A stretch of DNA of 64,000 nt from Gemmatimonadota bacterium (GCA_027294455.1 JAPULZ010000204.1:1-64000); one strand, 5' to 3'; positions 17,035 through 25,922 are shown, counted from the stretch's first letter. Translations and numbers: made by a program. The notes: generated by a model from the sequence alone, not told the origin.

Positions 17035-18432
17035 CTACTTGGCTAGGTCTTTCGCCTTCGGCTGCGGATTCGGCCCCGACGGGCGGCACCGCAGGAGCTT
17101 GTCGATCATCTTGCCCAGCGTGGTGCTCTGGATGGGCTTCTGCATGAGGTGCACGCAGCGGCCGAACTGCTCCGAGTCGATCTGGTCGGCGGCGTACGAC
17201 ATCAGCACGACCTTGATGTTGGGCCAGCAGACGGTGGCCTGGCGCGCGAGCTCGACCCCGCTTCGGCCGCCTGGCAGCACGATGTCACTCACCATCACGT
17301 CGACGTTGGGCACGCCGGCCAGGATTTCCAGAGCCCCCGGAGCGTGCTCCGCCACGAGCGTCTTGTAGCCCAGGCCCTGCAGCACCGAAACCGTCAACGA
17401 ACGAACACCGGGGTCATCTTCCACGACCAGAACGGTCTCACCGTTGCCCTTCGGTACCTTGCCGTTGGCCGAAACGGGGGGGGGGCTCCCCGGTGCCGCT
17501 TCACGGGGGAGACACACGCTGACCGCCGTCCCCTCATCGAGCTTGGTCTCGACCGTGACGTGGCCGCCGGACTGGGTCGCGAACCCGTGCACCATGCAAA
17601 GACCCAAGCCGCAGCCCTCTCCGGCTGACTTGGTCGTGAAGAACGGATCGAACGCCCGCCGCACCACGTCGGGCTGCATCCCACAGCCGGTATCCCGCAC
17701 CGTGAGCACCACATACTCCCCGGGAGACACCCCTTCGTGCAGCGCGGCGAATCGGGCGCCCAGGCTCACGTTGGCCGACTCGAGGGTCATGGTGCCTCCG
17801 CCGGGCATGGCGTCCCGGGCATTGTTGGCCAGGCAGATGACCGCCCGCTCGAGCTGGACCCGATCAGCGCGACAGGTCCAGCCATCGTGTGACTGCACGG
17901 TTTTGATCTCGAAATCGTCCCCCATGGTCCGTGCCAGCAGGTCCCCCATGTCGCCGACGAAATGATTCATGTCGATGGACTGGGGGTCGAGGGGCTGCTT
18001 GCGGGAGAACGACTGGAGTTGCTGGCTCAAGTTGGCCCCACGGGCCGAGGCCGTGAGTGCCCGCTCACACACCTCGAACAGCTCGGGGCGATCCTGCAGC
18101 TCGGTGGCGAGCAACTCCAGGTTGCCGATCACCGTCGCCACGATGTCGTTCAGGTGATGGGCGACCCCCGCGCTCAGACGGCCGATGGCCTCCAGCTTCT
18201 CGGCCTGGCGAAGTCGCTCCTCGATCCGCTTGCGCTGCTCGTCGGCTCGGCGGCGCGCGGTGATGTCCACGACCCGCCCACGCGTCTGTGTCCGTTCGCG
18301 AATGCGTCGTTCGCTGCGCCGGCGGCGATCGGGAAATGCAATTGGCATCTGGCGTGCCCGCCGGATGGAAAAGCGGCGGGCTCCCTGTCGCCGGTCGACG
18401 ATGTCTTGCGGTATCGGAATGCCCATGACCAA
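17035..18432 (-). CDS. Hybrid histidine kinase with C-terminal receiver domain
   Basis: 465 residues, no membrane segment. Residues 1-60 are very Arg-rich and end in VVDITARRRADEQ, the usual tail of a PAS domain whose core is absent. A short coiled helix leads to the dimerisation box EAIGRLSAGVAHHLND; the phosphoacceptor should be His92, and position 93 is His where most relatives have Asp or Glu. The ATPase domain has N (NNARDAMP), G1 (DTGCGM), F (FDPFFTTK) and G2 (GCGLGLCMVHGF). The receiver (about 340-450) has DD, acceptor Asp in VSDIVLPGG and Lys in QKPI. A run of ten G (17476-17485) encodes the linker before the receiver. Input signal and output are unknown. Confidence 0.85.
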   Translation of the reverse strand: MVMGIPIPQDIVDRRQGARRFSIRRARQMPIAFPDRRRRSERRIRERTQTRGRVVDITARRRADEQRKRIEERLRQAEKLEAIGRLSAGVAHHLNDIVATVIGNLELLATELQDRPELFEVCERALTASARGANLSQQLQSFSRKQPLDPQSIDMNHFVGDMGDLLARTMGDDFEIKTVQSHDGWTCRADRVQLERAVICLANNARDAMPGGGTMTLESANVSLGARFAALHEGVSPGEYVVLTVRDTGCGMQPDVVRRAFDPFFTTKSAGEGCGLGLCMVHGFATQSGGHVTVETKLDEGTAVSVCLPREAAPGSPPPVSANGKVPKGNGETVLVVEDDPGVRSLTVSVLQGLGYKTLVAEHAPGALEILAGVPNVDVMVSDIVLPGGRSGVELARQATVCWPNIKVVLMSYAADQIDSEQFGRCVHLMQKPIQSTTLGKMIDKLLRCRPSGPNPQPKAKDLAK

Positions 18433-18703
18433 TGTTGCAAAAGTTCTTGAGTCGGGGGGGTTTAGTATATGCGCGGAATGGGTGTGCGCTAGAGTGTCTT
18501 AGTACGAAGTTTCAGTGCTCGTTGCTCAGTACTCAGTCGATCTGCGACCGCGCCCCGGAATCGGCCACAATTGTCGCTTTTTGTATATCCCTCGCGTCGC
18601 CGCCATGCGGAACCTTCCCCACCCCAACGCCGTAGGACGTAATAACCGGTCACCCCCGATCGTTACGATCTCGACCGGGGTTGGTCCTTCGAACTGGGGC
18701 ACG

Positions 18704-21262
18704 ATGGTAGCTGGGAAAACCGGGGTACGCTGTCTGATCGTGGCGATGGCGCTGTTGCCGGGCGTCTCGGCCGCCGTGCGCCCGGCCGCAGGCCAGCAGA
18801 CCTCCAACCGAGGGGCGTTGACCGGCTACGTGGTGGCCACGAGCGACGACACGCCGCTGGGCCTCGCCAGGGTGAGCCTCACCCCACAACCCGCGGGAGT
18901 CCTTCCCGCCCAGAACGGTGAATCCAGCTTCGTGCTCGGCAGCCGTTCGGTGCTCACCGATGAGAAGGGCGCCTATCGGTTCGACAACATGGTGCCCGGC
19001 AGCTACCGGCTGTATGTCCGCCGCATCGGATACCGCCCCGTGAGCCTCGACCTCGAGCTGGAGGGCTCCCATGGACTCCAGCTTTCCGTGGGACTCACCG
19101 TGGCTCCGATCCGGTTGGAGCCGGTCACGGCCACCGCCGCCCCGGCGGACGTATTTAGCGCGACACAGACGGCCAGCGATGCGATCTGGTTCGACCGGGT
19201 GTCCCGGGAACGGTGGCGGCAGGACACGTTCCTCGAGAGCGACGTCCGCATGATCTCGGGCGAGGAGGTCGTGGAGGCGATCACCCTCGGCGAGACCGAC
19301 GTGCTCCGCGCGCTGCATCACCTTCCCGGTGTCACGACCCGAGATGATTGGACGGCCGAACCGTGGGTCCGCGGGGCACCGGGTAGCCAGTCGCGGGTGT
19401 ACTTCGACGGGATGCCGCTCTTCAACCCGCTCCATGCAGGTGGGTTGGGGACGGCCATCAACACGGACGCGCTGGGCGCGGTCTTCCTGCACCCCGGCGT
19501 GAGGCCGCCCGACATGGGAGACGGCGCCGCCGCGGTGATCGACATGAAGTCCCGCCCCGCCGGCGGGCTCGGCGAGCTGCGGGGGCGGGCGGGGATCACC
19601 AGTTCCAGCATCAGCGCCGCGTTCGACAAGCGTTGGAACGGAGGACGAGTCGGGACCCTGCTCGCCGTGCGGCGGTCCTGGCTCAACCGCACTCGCGACC
19701 TGGTCAAGAATCCGGACGGGCTCTCTCCCGAGATTCCGAACGACTACGCGGACGTGGTGGGCCGGGTGGACGTGGACCTGGGCGACGGCCGCAGCCTGGA
19801 GCTGAGCGGACTCTGGGAGCGGGACTGGATCGACGGCCCGATTCGCGGCGGCGCTCAGGGCAATACCTCGGCGTGGGGGAGCCTGGCCTCCCGGGCCACA
19901 GTCTCTTTCCCGACTGCCGGCGGGATCATGCGGCACACGCTGGGCTTCAGCACGTTCACCGCACGGGTCAAGCAGATCGAGCCGAAATGGCCGTTGGCCA
20001 TGTACGACTCGCTCCCCACCCAAGAGCCAACCGACAACGAGATCTATTACCTCACGCTGAACGGTGACTGGACACTTCCCGACGAAAGCAACTTCGGGCC
20101 GAAATGGCGCCTCGGCTACAAGGTGTTTTACGAAGAGGTGAGCTATCGCGGCGCCCCCCCAGCTCCCTTTTCGACCCCGGTCTATCTCTACACCGCCGAG
20201 GTGAACGGCCGCGTGGCGGCGGTGAATCTCTGGGGAGAGCGTTGGTTCCGGCCGGGCGACCGGTGGACCATTCGCCTGGGCGTGCGGGTCGGACTGGACA
20301 AAGAAACGCTGGAGGGTCTGGCCGATGAAGATCCCACGGCCATCGCCGACCAGCAGCTCGCGCCGCAAGTCACCGTCCGCTACCAGGCCAACGATCGGTT
20401 GCACCTCACCCTGGCTACGGGAACGCACCACCAGTACGAACAGGGTCTGGCCCCCTCCGGATTGAACTTCGGCCCGGCCCTGAACGCGAGCCCCATCTGG
20501 GTGCTCCCGCCGAACACCCGCTCGGCCGCCACCACGGAGATCACCACGCTGGGGGCGGAGTACTGGATCGGGGATACGTGGCTGGCGTCGGCCAATCTCT
20601 ACGAGCGCACGACCAACAACGTCGCTATTCCGGATCCTGGTCCCGGCCCGACAGACGACGACGCCTTCTCCGTGTCGGCGCAGAACCGGGCCCAAGGAAT
20701 CGAGCTGGCGGTCCGCCGGCTGGCGGGGCGATGGACCGGGTCGTTTGCATACACCGCGGGGCAGTCGGTCTACCAGGTCGGCGGCATGCGGTTCCCGGCG
20801 CCAACCGACCGGCGGCACATCATCGACGCTACCGCCATCACCGAGCTGCCCAGTCACATTGCCGGGGGGAAGGTGCGGATCGGCGGGACGTTCACGGCAG
20901 CCTCGGGAGCACCCTATAGCCGCCTTCATCCCGGCATCTACGACTGCAGCAACTACCAACCCGGGGAGGGCTGCCAGGCGATCATCCCCTCCTCGGTAGA
21001 GGCCCCCAACGCCCAGCGGTCGCCGTGGTACAGCGCCTTCAATGTACTGATCGACTGGGGTCGTTCGTTTACGGGATGGCATCTCGCGGCCCACGTGCAG
21101 GTACAGAACCTGTTGAACACCCCGCGGGCGGTCACGTACGCGGTGGACACGGCAACGTGCCGCCGGTTTTCGCTCGACCAGCCGGCGTGCGGCGCAGCGG
21201 AGGACGCGTTCCTTCCCGGCCTGAAGCGGCATTATGAGCTGGGATTGAAGGTGGCCTTTTGA
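18704..21262 (+). CDS. TonB-dependent receptor with carboxypeptidase-regulatory-like domain
   Basis: About 852 residues from ATG 18704, which gives a signal peptide (VRCLIVAMALLPGVSAAV). In-frame ATGs at 18515 and 18605 would add a leader of unlikely composition. Residues 30-125 form a carboxypeptidase-regulatory-like domain (GALTGYVVATSDDTPLGLAR). A plug domain follows (EAITLGETDVLRALHHLPGV, then VRGAPGSQSRVYFDGMPLFN) and then a 22-strand-type barrel to the C-terminal Phe. Such receptors take up siderophores, glycans or peptides; the ligand is not evident. The TGA overlaps the TTG start of the ECF sigma gene (TTGA), so receptor and sigma factor are coupled, though no FecA-like signalling domain is seen. 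Confidence 0.85.
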   Translation: MVAGKTGVRCLIVAMALLPGVSAAVRPAAGQQTSNRGALTGYVVATSDDTPLGLARVSLTPQPAGVLPAQNGESSFVLGSRSVLTDEKGAYRFDNMVPGSYRLYVRRIGYRPVSLDLELEGSHGLQLSVGLTVAPIRLEPVTATAAPADVFSATQTASDAIWFDRVSRERWRQDTFLESDVRMISGEEVVEAITLGETDVLRALHHLPGVTTRDDWTAEPWVRGAPGSQSRVYFDGMPLFNPLHAGGLGTAINTDALGAVFLHPGVRPPDMGDGAAAVIDMKSRPAGGLGELRGRAGITSSSISAAFDKRWNGGRVGTLLAVRRSWLNRTRDLVKNPDGLSPEIPNDYADVVGRVDVDLGDGRSLELSGLWERDWIDGPIRGGAQGNTSAWGSLASRATVSFPTAGGIMRHTLGFSTFTARVKQIEPKWPLAMYDSLPTQEPTDNEIYYLTLNGDWTLPDESNFGPKWRLGYKVFYEEVSYRGAPPAPFSTPVYLYTAEVNGRVAAVNLWGERWFRPGDRWTIRLGVRVGLDKETLEGLADEDPTAIADQQLAPQVTVRYQANDRLHLTLATGTHHQYEQGLAPSGLNFGPALNASPIWVLPPNTRSAATTEITTLGAEYWIGDTWLASANLYERTTNNVAIPDPGPGPTDDDAFSVSAQNRAQGIELAVRRLAGRWTGSFAYTAGQSVYQVGGMRFPAPTDRRHIIDATAITELPSHIAGGKVRIGGTFTAASGAPYSRLHPGIYDCSNYQPGEGCQAIIPSSVEAPNAQRSPWYSAFNVLIDWGRSFTGWHLAAHVQVQNLLNTPRAVTYAVDTATCRRFSLDQPACGAAEDAFLPGLKRHYELGLKVAF

Positions 21263-21765
21263 GCCTCAACCTCGAAGCCCTGTTCGACGCGCACCACGAT
21301 CAATTGTACGGCTATCTCGTACGACTGGTCGGAGATCCGGAACTGGCGGCCGACGCGGCCCAGGAAGCGTTCGTGCGCCTGTCGCAGCGACCGCCTCGTG
21401 ATACCAGCAACCTGAAGGCCTGGCTGTATACAGTGGCAACCAATTTTGCTTTTGACACGCTCAAGGTCGCGCGGCGGCGCGCCGAACTCTTGTCGGCGGC
21501 GCCGGACAGTGCACCCACGAGCGAACCGGCGCCCCCACCGGACGTTTCCCTCGAGCGTCTGGAGCGCCAAAAAACCGTTCGTGATGCTCTCGACCAACTG
21601 AGGGAGAAAGAGCGGACAACACTGCTCATGCGTGCCGAAGGTTTTTCATATCGCGAAATCGGTAAGGCGCTGACCATCCCCACCAATTCAGTGGGCGTGG
21701 TGGCGGCCCGGGCCCTGCGCAAACTCGCCGCGTTGCTGCAGACACAGGAGGCGATCCTCCAATGA
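21259..21765 (+). CDS. ECF sigma factor
   Basis: 168 residues. Region 2 spans about 5-70 (LFDAHHDQLYGYLVRLVGD, then AADAAQEAFVRL) and region 4 about 105-160 (REKERTTLLMRAEGFSYREI, then GVVAARALRKLAALL). There is no C-terminal extension. The TTG start overlaps the receptor stop (TTGA); the first residues MSLNLEALFDAH fit the family. Its stop overlaps the anti-sigma start (ATGA). Two identical TGTCACA-N16-CGTT motifs lie upstream of the two barrel genes at 22615 and 23271 and are the likely targets. Confidence 0.92.
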   Translation: MSLNLEALFDAHHDQLYGYLVRLVGDPELAADAAQEAFVRLSQRPPRDTSNLKAWLYTVATNFAFDTLKVARRRAELLSAAPDSAPTSEPAPPPDVSLERLERQKTVRDALDQLREKERTTLLMRAEGFSYREIGKALTIPTNSVGVVAARALRKLAALLQTQEAILQ

Positions 21766-22538
21766 CTTTGAAACTACTCAGCAACGAAGCGCACCTCACG
21801 GACGGAGACCTTCTCCGATTCAGTGATGGGGAGTGCGGCGCCCAAGAGCGAGCGCAGATCGCCGCGCACATCGCCGGCTGCGAGCAATGCGCCGAAGCAT
21901 CGCGGTTCTTCACGTCGATCACGAGCCAGTTGAACGTCTCGCTCGACGACCTGGTCGTCGACCCGCCGGCCGATGCGAAGCAGCGTGTCCTCGCCGCGGC
22001 GCGCAGCGCGAAACCAATCCCGCAACGACGACCCGTGCTCCGCAGGCAGGCACTCCTGAGGGCCGCGGTCGTCGCGTTTGCCCTGGTGGCCGCCGGCATG
22101 TGGGCCGCGCCCGTCCGGGCGTGGTTTGCCGAACTGTTGGGGGTCGATCGGCCGGAGCCCGTGGAAACCGCGCCCGCCCCCGAGCGCGCGGCGCTGCCCC
22201 AGGCGAGCCTGTCGTCGACGGTGTCGTTCGTCCCCACGGCCGCGACGTTCGTCATCGACCTCTCCGCGAACCAAGCCGCGGGCACGTTGACGCTCGCGGT
22301 GCACGACGGCGCGCAAGCGTCAGCCCGAATCACCGATGGCGGGCCAACCGATGCCCTCTTCGTCACGGGCAACGGCATTCGCATCAGCAATGCCCCTACC
22401 TCCTCGGCGACGTACACCATCACCGTGCCAGCCAACGTGCAAGAGGTCCAGGTGCTCGTGGGCGGTGTGGTGGCGGGGACGTACTCGGTGTCGAGCATCG
22501 CCGCACAGGACGGGGTGGTGGTGGACATCGCAGGGTAG
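21762..22538 (+). CDS. Zinc-binding anti-sigma factor, membrane-anchored
   Basis: 258 residues. The N-terminal domain carries the ZAS zinc motif: His36, Cys40 and Cys43 in HIAGCEQC, preceded by the usual LTDGDLLRFSDGE helix. One membrane helix spans about 98-117 (LLRAAVVAFALVAAGMWAAP). The outer part is a Pro/Ala-rich stretch and a small beta domain. It should hold the ECF sigma at the inner membrane and release it on an envelope signal, perhaps redox-linked through the zinc site. The ATG overlaps the sigma stop, the standard coupled arrangement. Confidence 0.88.
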   Translation: MTLKLLSNEAHLTDGDLLRFSDGECGAQERAQIAAHIAGCEQCAEASRFFTSITSQLNVSLDDLVVDPPADAKQRVLAAARSAKPIPQRRPVLRRQALLRAAVVAFALVAAGMWAAPVRAWFAELLGVDRPEPVETAPAPERAALPQASLSSTVSFVPTAATFVIDLSANQAAGTLTLAVHDGAQASARITDGGPTDALFVTGNGIRISNAPTSSATYTITVPANVQEVQVLVGGVVAGTYSVSSIAAQDGVVVDIAG

Positions 22539-22554
22539 TGGCCTTCCACCACCC

Positions 22555-22581
22555 TGTCACAAACTCCACCGACGGATCGTT
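22555..22581 (+). promoter_or_regulatory. ECF-type promoter for barrel gene 1
   Basis: TGTCACA (22555-22561), 16 bases, CGTT (22578-22581), then 33 bases to the ATG at 22615. The same motif with the same spacing precedes the barrel gene at 23271. The elements resemble ECF promoters of the TGTCACA/CGTC class. Confidence 0.7.
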
Positions 22582-22614
22582 CCATGACTGAATCAAGACA
22601 CGGACGATCCGACA

Positions 22615-23175
22615 ATGCGAACGACATTACGGGCAGCGGCAATTGCCGCATTGCTGTTGAGTACCATGGCCTCGACTGGAACCGCGCAAGAGAGACGCAA
22701 GCACGACGGCTTCTGGTGGGGATTCGGACTCGGCGGCGGCGTGCAGGGCCTGCAGTGGGATTTCGATTCGGCGAACGACGCGTGGGAATTCGATTGGGAC
22801 GGCCGGCGCGGTGGGAGCGCGCACTTCCGGGTCGGCGGCACCGTCAATCAACAGGTGCTCCTGGGCGCCGAGACGCTGGTGCTCTGGCGAGAGAATCAGC
22901 CCGGCCAGGATCTCCAACGCGTCAACGTCATGGCGACGGCACTCATCTATCCGGACTCCGACGGCGGAGTGTTCTTCAAGGGGGGCTTCGGCGTTGCCAC
23001 GGTGGAGGACCTGGGCCAACACGAGACCGGTGTCGGCACAACACTGGGAGCCGGCTACGACTTCCGCATCGCATCCAATCTCTATCTGACGCCCAATTTC
23101 CACGTGCTCGTTCAGATCTTCGACCGCCATACGAGCTCGGCGTTGCTGTTCACGTTGGGACTTACGTGGCACTAA
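22615..23175 (+). CDS. Small outer-membrane beta-barrel protein
   Basis: 186 residues with a signal peptide (RTTLRAAAIAALLLSTMAST, cut near TAQ). The mature protein has alternating strands, many Gly and aromatic residues (GFWWGFGLGGGVQGLQWDFD) and ends in a strand TLGLTWH, as in 8-strand OmpA/OmpX-like barrels. No enzymatic motif is seen. It is the first gene after the sigma/anti-sigma pair and has its own ECF-type promoter, so it is a likely regulon member. Function is unknown. Confidence 0.7.
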   Translation: MRTTLRAAAIAALLLSTMASTGTAQERRKHDGFWWGFGLGGGVQGLQWDFDSANDAWEFDWDGRRGGSAHFRVGGTVNQQVLLGAETLVLWRENQPGQDLQRVNVMATALIYPDSDGGVFFKGGFGVATVEDLGQHETGVGTTLGAGYDFRIASNLYLTPNFHVLVQIFDRHTSSALLFTLGLTWH

Positions 23176-23209
23176 TGCCATCGTCGAGTAACCAGTGCTC
23201 GCTCTAAGG

Positions 23210-23236
23210 TGTCACAAATCGCCCCCACGGTTCGTT
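23210..23236 (+). promoter_or_regulatory. ECF-type promoter for barrel gene 2
   Basis: TGTCACA (23210-23216), 16 bases, CGTT (23233-23236), then 34 bases to the ATG at 23271. Same elements, spacer length and start distance as the site at 22555, with further likeness just outside them (AA after the -35, CGG before the -10, TTC at the -10). Confidence 0.7.
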
Positions 23237-23270
23237 CAACCCACGAACCACCACGACAACGGGGGCACAC

Positions 23271-23942
23271 ATGTCGAAGATGATCACGGTTGTTGCAGTC
23301 GTCTGCCTCGGATCCGGTATGACGTCCGCTACGGCAGCCCAAGCACGTGTTGGGGTCAAAGGGGGATTCAACATCACCGATTTCCACGGCGGCACATCGG
23401 GCACGGGCGACACATTCGCGGAAACCAAGAATCGTCATCCGGCGGCGGGCGGATTGTTTGTGAGCATTCCCATCGGGTCGCGTGTGTCAATCACGCCTGA
23501 AGTGTTGCTGACCGGCAAAGGATTCAAGCAGAACGACGTCATCTCGGGAATACCGGTAGAGGTGACCGTCAAATTCAACGCGCTCCAATTTCCCCTGTTG
23601 TTGAACGTCGTACTCGGGCCAACCGATGCCGTCGTGACGTCCCGATTGTTCGTCGGGCCGGCCGTGACGTTCGAGCTCTCGTGTGACCTGACGTTCGACA
23701 GATTGCTCCCCGAGCTGCCGTGCGACGACGTGGCCGATCTGGACCGGGAGTCGTGGGACCTGGAAGCCATATTTGGCGGGGCACTGGATATCGCCGGCCC
23801 CGGCCGGTTCGTGTTCTCGCTCGAAGCGCGGTACGATTACGGATTGCGCAATCTGGATGCGGCGGCCGAGCCGAACAACTTCAACGTGAAGAGCCGCGCC
23901 TTCACCTTCCTCGGTGGAGTGTCGCTGGCGCTGGGACGCTAG
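23271..23942 (+). CDS. PorT-like outer-membrane beta-barrel protein
   Basis: 223 residues. A signal peptide (KMITVVAVVCLGSGMTSATA) precedes a barrel that opens with VGVKGGFNITDF, the usual first strand of the PorT/OmpW-like family, and ends in FTFLGGVSLALGR. A CDLTF...LPCDD segment could form one disulfide in an outer loop. It has its own ECF-type promoter and is followed after 13 bases by the DUF2807 lipoprotein gene, so the two are one operon. The role is unknown. Confidence 0.75.
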   Translation: MSKMITVVAVVCLGSGMTSATAAQARVGVKGGFNITDFHGGTSGTGDTFAETKNRHPAAGGLFVSIPIGSRVSITPEVLLTGKGFKQNDVISGIPVEVTVKFNALQFPLLLNVVLGPTDAVVTSRLFVGPAVTFELSCDLTFDRLLPELPCDDVADLDRESWDLEAIFGGALDIAGPGRFVFSLEARYDYGLRNLDAAAEPNNFNVKSRAFTFLGGVSLALGR

Positions 23943-23955
23943 GAGGGAACGCCTC

Positions 23956-24642
23956 ATGAAGAAACACCTCATAGTTGCTTGGGGGTTGACCGTGCCCCTG
24001 CTCCTGTCGGGATGCATCGCGCTAACAGACCCGCTCATCCCGGGCGGCGGCGGCACCGTCATCGGATCGGGACGCGTGATCACCGTATCCCGATCCGTGA
24101 GCGGCTTTTCGACGATCCGGGTCAACGGCGTGGCCCGCGTGACGATCGAGCAGACGGGCGAAGAAACCCTGTCCATCACGGCGGACGACAACATCGTCCC
24201 CGTGCTACACTCCGATGTCGAGGACGGAACACTCATCCTCGGCACCCGAGACGACACCAACATCGAATCCTCGACCGAGATCTTCTACCGTCTGACCGTC
24301 AAGGATCTCCGGGGTATCGACATCAACGGGGTCATCACCGCCGATGCCGCGGGACTCGACACCGACCGACTCGACATCAACCTCAACGGCGTCTCCACGC
24401 TGACCACCGAGGGACGCGCCGACCGGCAGTTCATCAACCTGAACGGCGTCAGCGCGTATCGAGCGGACAAACTGCACAGCCTGGAAGCGAGAGTCGAAGC
24501 CGACGGCGTCCTCACCGTCGTGCTCAGGGTGAGCGACCGCCTCGATGTACTGGCGTGCGGTGCGGGCTCGGTAGAGTACATCGGCGATCCGCTGGTCGAT
24601 CTCCACGACACGTGCGCGGCAGTTACCGTGCGCAAGCTATAG
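23956..24642 (+). CDS. DUF2807 lipoprotein (head-GIN type)
   Basis: 228 residues. The lipobox LLLSGC follows a short signal (KKHLIVAWGLTVPL). The mature part is a DUF2807 right-handed beta structure, with repeating motifs FSTIRVNGVARVTIEQTG, LRGIDINGVITADAAG and INLNGVSAYRADK. AGGAGGG stands 8 bases before the ATG. The family is common in envelope-stress contexts and may act as a putative auto-adhesive or scaffolding protein, but its activity is not established. It is cotranscribed with the PorT-like barrel and so falls under the ECF-type promoter at 23210. Confidence 0.82.
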   Translation: MKKHLIVAWGLTVPLLLSGCIALTDPLIPGGGGTVIGSGRVITVSRSVSGFSTIRVNGVARVTIEQTGEETLSITADDNIVPVLHSDVEDGTLILGTRDDTNIESSTEIFYRLTVKDLRGIDINGVITADAAGLDTDRLDINLNGVSTLTTEGRADRQFINLNGVSAYRADKLHSLEARVEADGVLTVVLRVSDRLDVLACGAGSVEYIGDPLVDLHDTCAAVTVRKL

Positions 24643-24701
24643 CGGCAACGCCGGCCGGTACTCTATCTTGGCCTGATCCGAACAGGCCGATGGAGTGCCC
24701 C

Positions 24702-25922
24702 ATGCGCCACGCCACCCTAGTCAGGACGCTCGTAGTCTTCACCCTCGCATCTTGGGCTTGCGCCGGCGATCGATCGGCGGCCGAGGCCCCTCCGGCGGAA
24801 CACGTTCCACCGGTGTCGCCGGCGGAAACCACCGACATCGTGTCGCTCATGGCGTCGATCCCCGAGGTCGAGGTGCCGGCCCTCGACATGGAGACGGCCC
24901 TGGGCCTCGCGGCCATGCCCCTCGCATGCCTCGACCGCCCGCATGCGGCGCCGCGGAGTCGCCCCGGGTACCTCGATGAGCGAACCTCGGTGAGGCGGCC
25001 GGACTACGAATCGACGCGGGCGTTCTACGGCTGTTCCGACTGGCACTCCGCCGTCAACTCCACGTGGGCCGTGGTGCGGATCCTCAGGGAGTTCCCTGAC
25101 AATGCGGTGGCCGGACTCATCCGCGAAAAGCTGAACGACCACATCACCGAAGAGACCACGGCCGGCGAGCTGGAGTATTTCGAGGAGGCCAAGAGCTTCG
25201 AGCGTCCCTACGGCTGGGCCTGGCTGCTCCAACTCTACGCCGAACTGTCGGAGTGGGACGACCCGGAGGCGGCCGTATGGGCGGAGCGTCTCGCACCGCT
25301 GGTGAGCCTCTTTTCGGAACGGATGGTCACGTATCTGGACAACACCGACTATCCGTCACGCGTGGGCATGCACGGTAACACCGCCTTCTCGTTCGCCATG
25401 ATGTTGGAGTACGCCCGGGCAACCGGCGACGAGCCGCTGGAGGCGGCGATCGTCGCCAAGTCCGTGGAATACTATCTCGCCGACGTGGACTGTCCCACCG
25501 CGTACGAACCGTCGGGATCAGACTTCTTGTCGCCCTGCCTCGAAGAAGCCAAGCTCATGAGCCAGGTGCTCGGGCAAGCCGAGTTTGTCTCCTGGTTCGG
25601 CGAGTTCATGGCGCCGGTGTACTCGCCGGCATTTCGGCCGCTCACGGTAGCCGTCGAGGTTCGAGAGAACGACGAAGCGCTCGAAGAAATCAACCTGCTC
25701 GGCGCCAAGTCACACCTCATCGGATTGGCGTTCCTCAGGGCCGCTGCCATGAACGACATCGCGGCCGCCCTTCCCCCCGACGACCCACGCGGTGCCGCCT
25801 ACCGCAAGCTGGCCGACTCCCACGGCCGCACCGGCTTCGACGCCATGTTCGACGCGGATTATACGGGCAGTCATTGGATTGGGACGTTTGCGTTGCGGTA
25901 CTTGTTGTCGGCTCGCGAGTAG
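24702..25922 (+). CDS. DUF2891 family protein, exported
   Basis: About 406 residues. GGAG lies 6 bases before the ATG at 24702; another ATG four codons earlier is possible. The N-terminus is a signal (LVRTLVVFTLASWACAG) with a Cys that could be a non-standard lipobox. The rest is an all-helical DUF2891 domain, probably an (alpha/alpha)6 toroid: FYGCSDWHSAVNSTWAVVR, RPYGWAWLLQLYAEL, GNTAFSFAMMLEYAR, SGSDFLSPCLEEA and GSHWIGTFALRYLL are its conserved blocks. The Trp/His-rich motifs suggest a catalytic pocket, perhaps glycan-active, but the activity is not known. A GGCCTG/CAGGCC hairpin (24670-24688) lies just upstream. Confidence 0.82.
   Translation: MRHATLVRTLVVFTLASWACAGDRSAAEAPPAEHVPPVSPAETTDIVSLMASIPEVEVPALDMETALGLAAMPLACLDRPHAAPRSRPGYLDERTSVRRPDYESTRAFYGCSDWHSAVNSTWAVVRILREFPDNAVAGLIREKLNDHITEETTAGELEYFEEAKSFERPYGWAWLLQLYAELSEWDDPEAAVWAERLAPLVSLFSERMVTYLDNTDYPSRVGMHGNTAFSFAMMLEYARATGDEPLEAAIVAKSVEYYLADVDCPTAYEPSGSDFLSPCLEEAKLMSQVLGQAEFVSWFGEFMAPVYSPAFRPLTVAVEVRENDEALEEINLLGAKSHLIGLAFLRAAAMNDIAAALPPDDPRGAAYRKLADSHGRTGFDAMFDADYTGSHWIGTFALRYLLSARE

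Noticed and set aside
18495-18523. TGTCTTA...CGTT before the TonB receptor as a third ECF site
   Set aside because: Two mismatches in the -35 and an 18-base spacer; too weak to call.
18510-18540. Short direct repeats of GCTCAGT type before the TonB receptor
   Set aside because: Only two or three imperfect copies; no array or spacer structure, so not CRISPR or an iteron set.
18650-21232. 860-codon minus-strand frame opposite the TonB receptor
   Set aside because: Same reason: composition typical of an antisense shadow, while the plus strand encodes a receptor with plug and barrel motifs.
21259-21765. Assignment of the sigma factor to ECF41
   Set aside because: The promoter motif is similar, but the protein has no SnoaL-like C-terminal domain and has a zinc anti-sigma partner.
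23979-24701. 5' extension of the DUF2891 gene
   Set aside because: It is the out-of-frame shadow of the DUF2807 lipoprotein gene; the true start has its own ribosome site and signal peptide.
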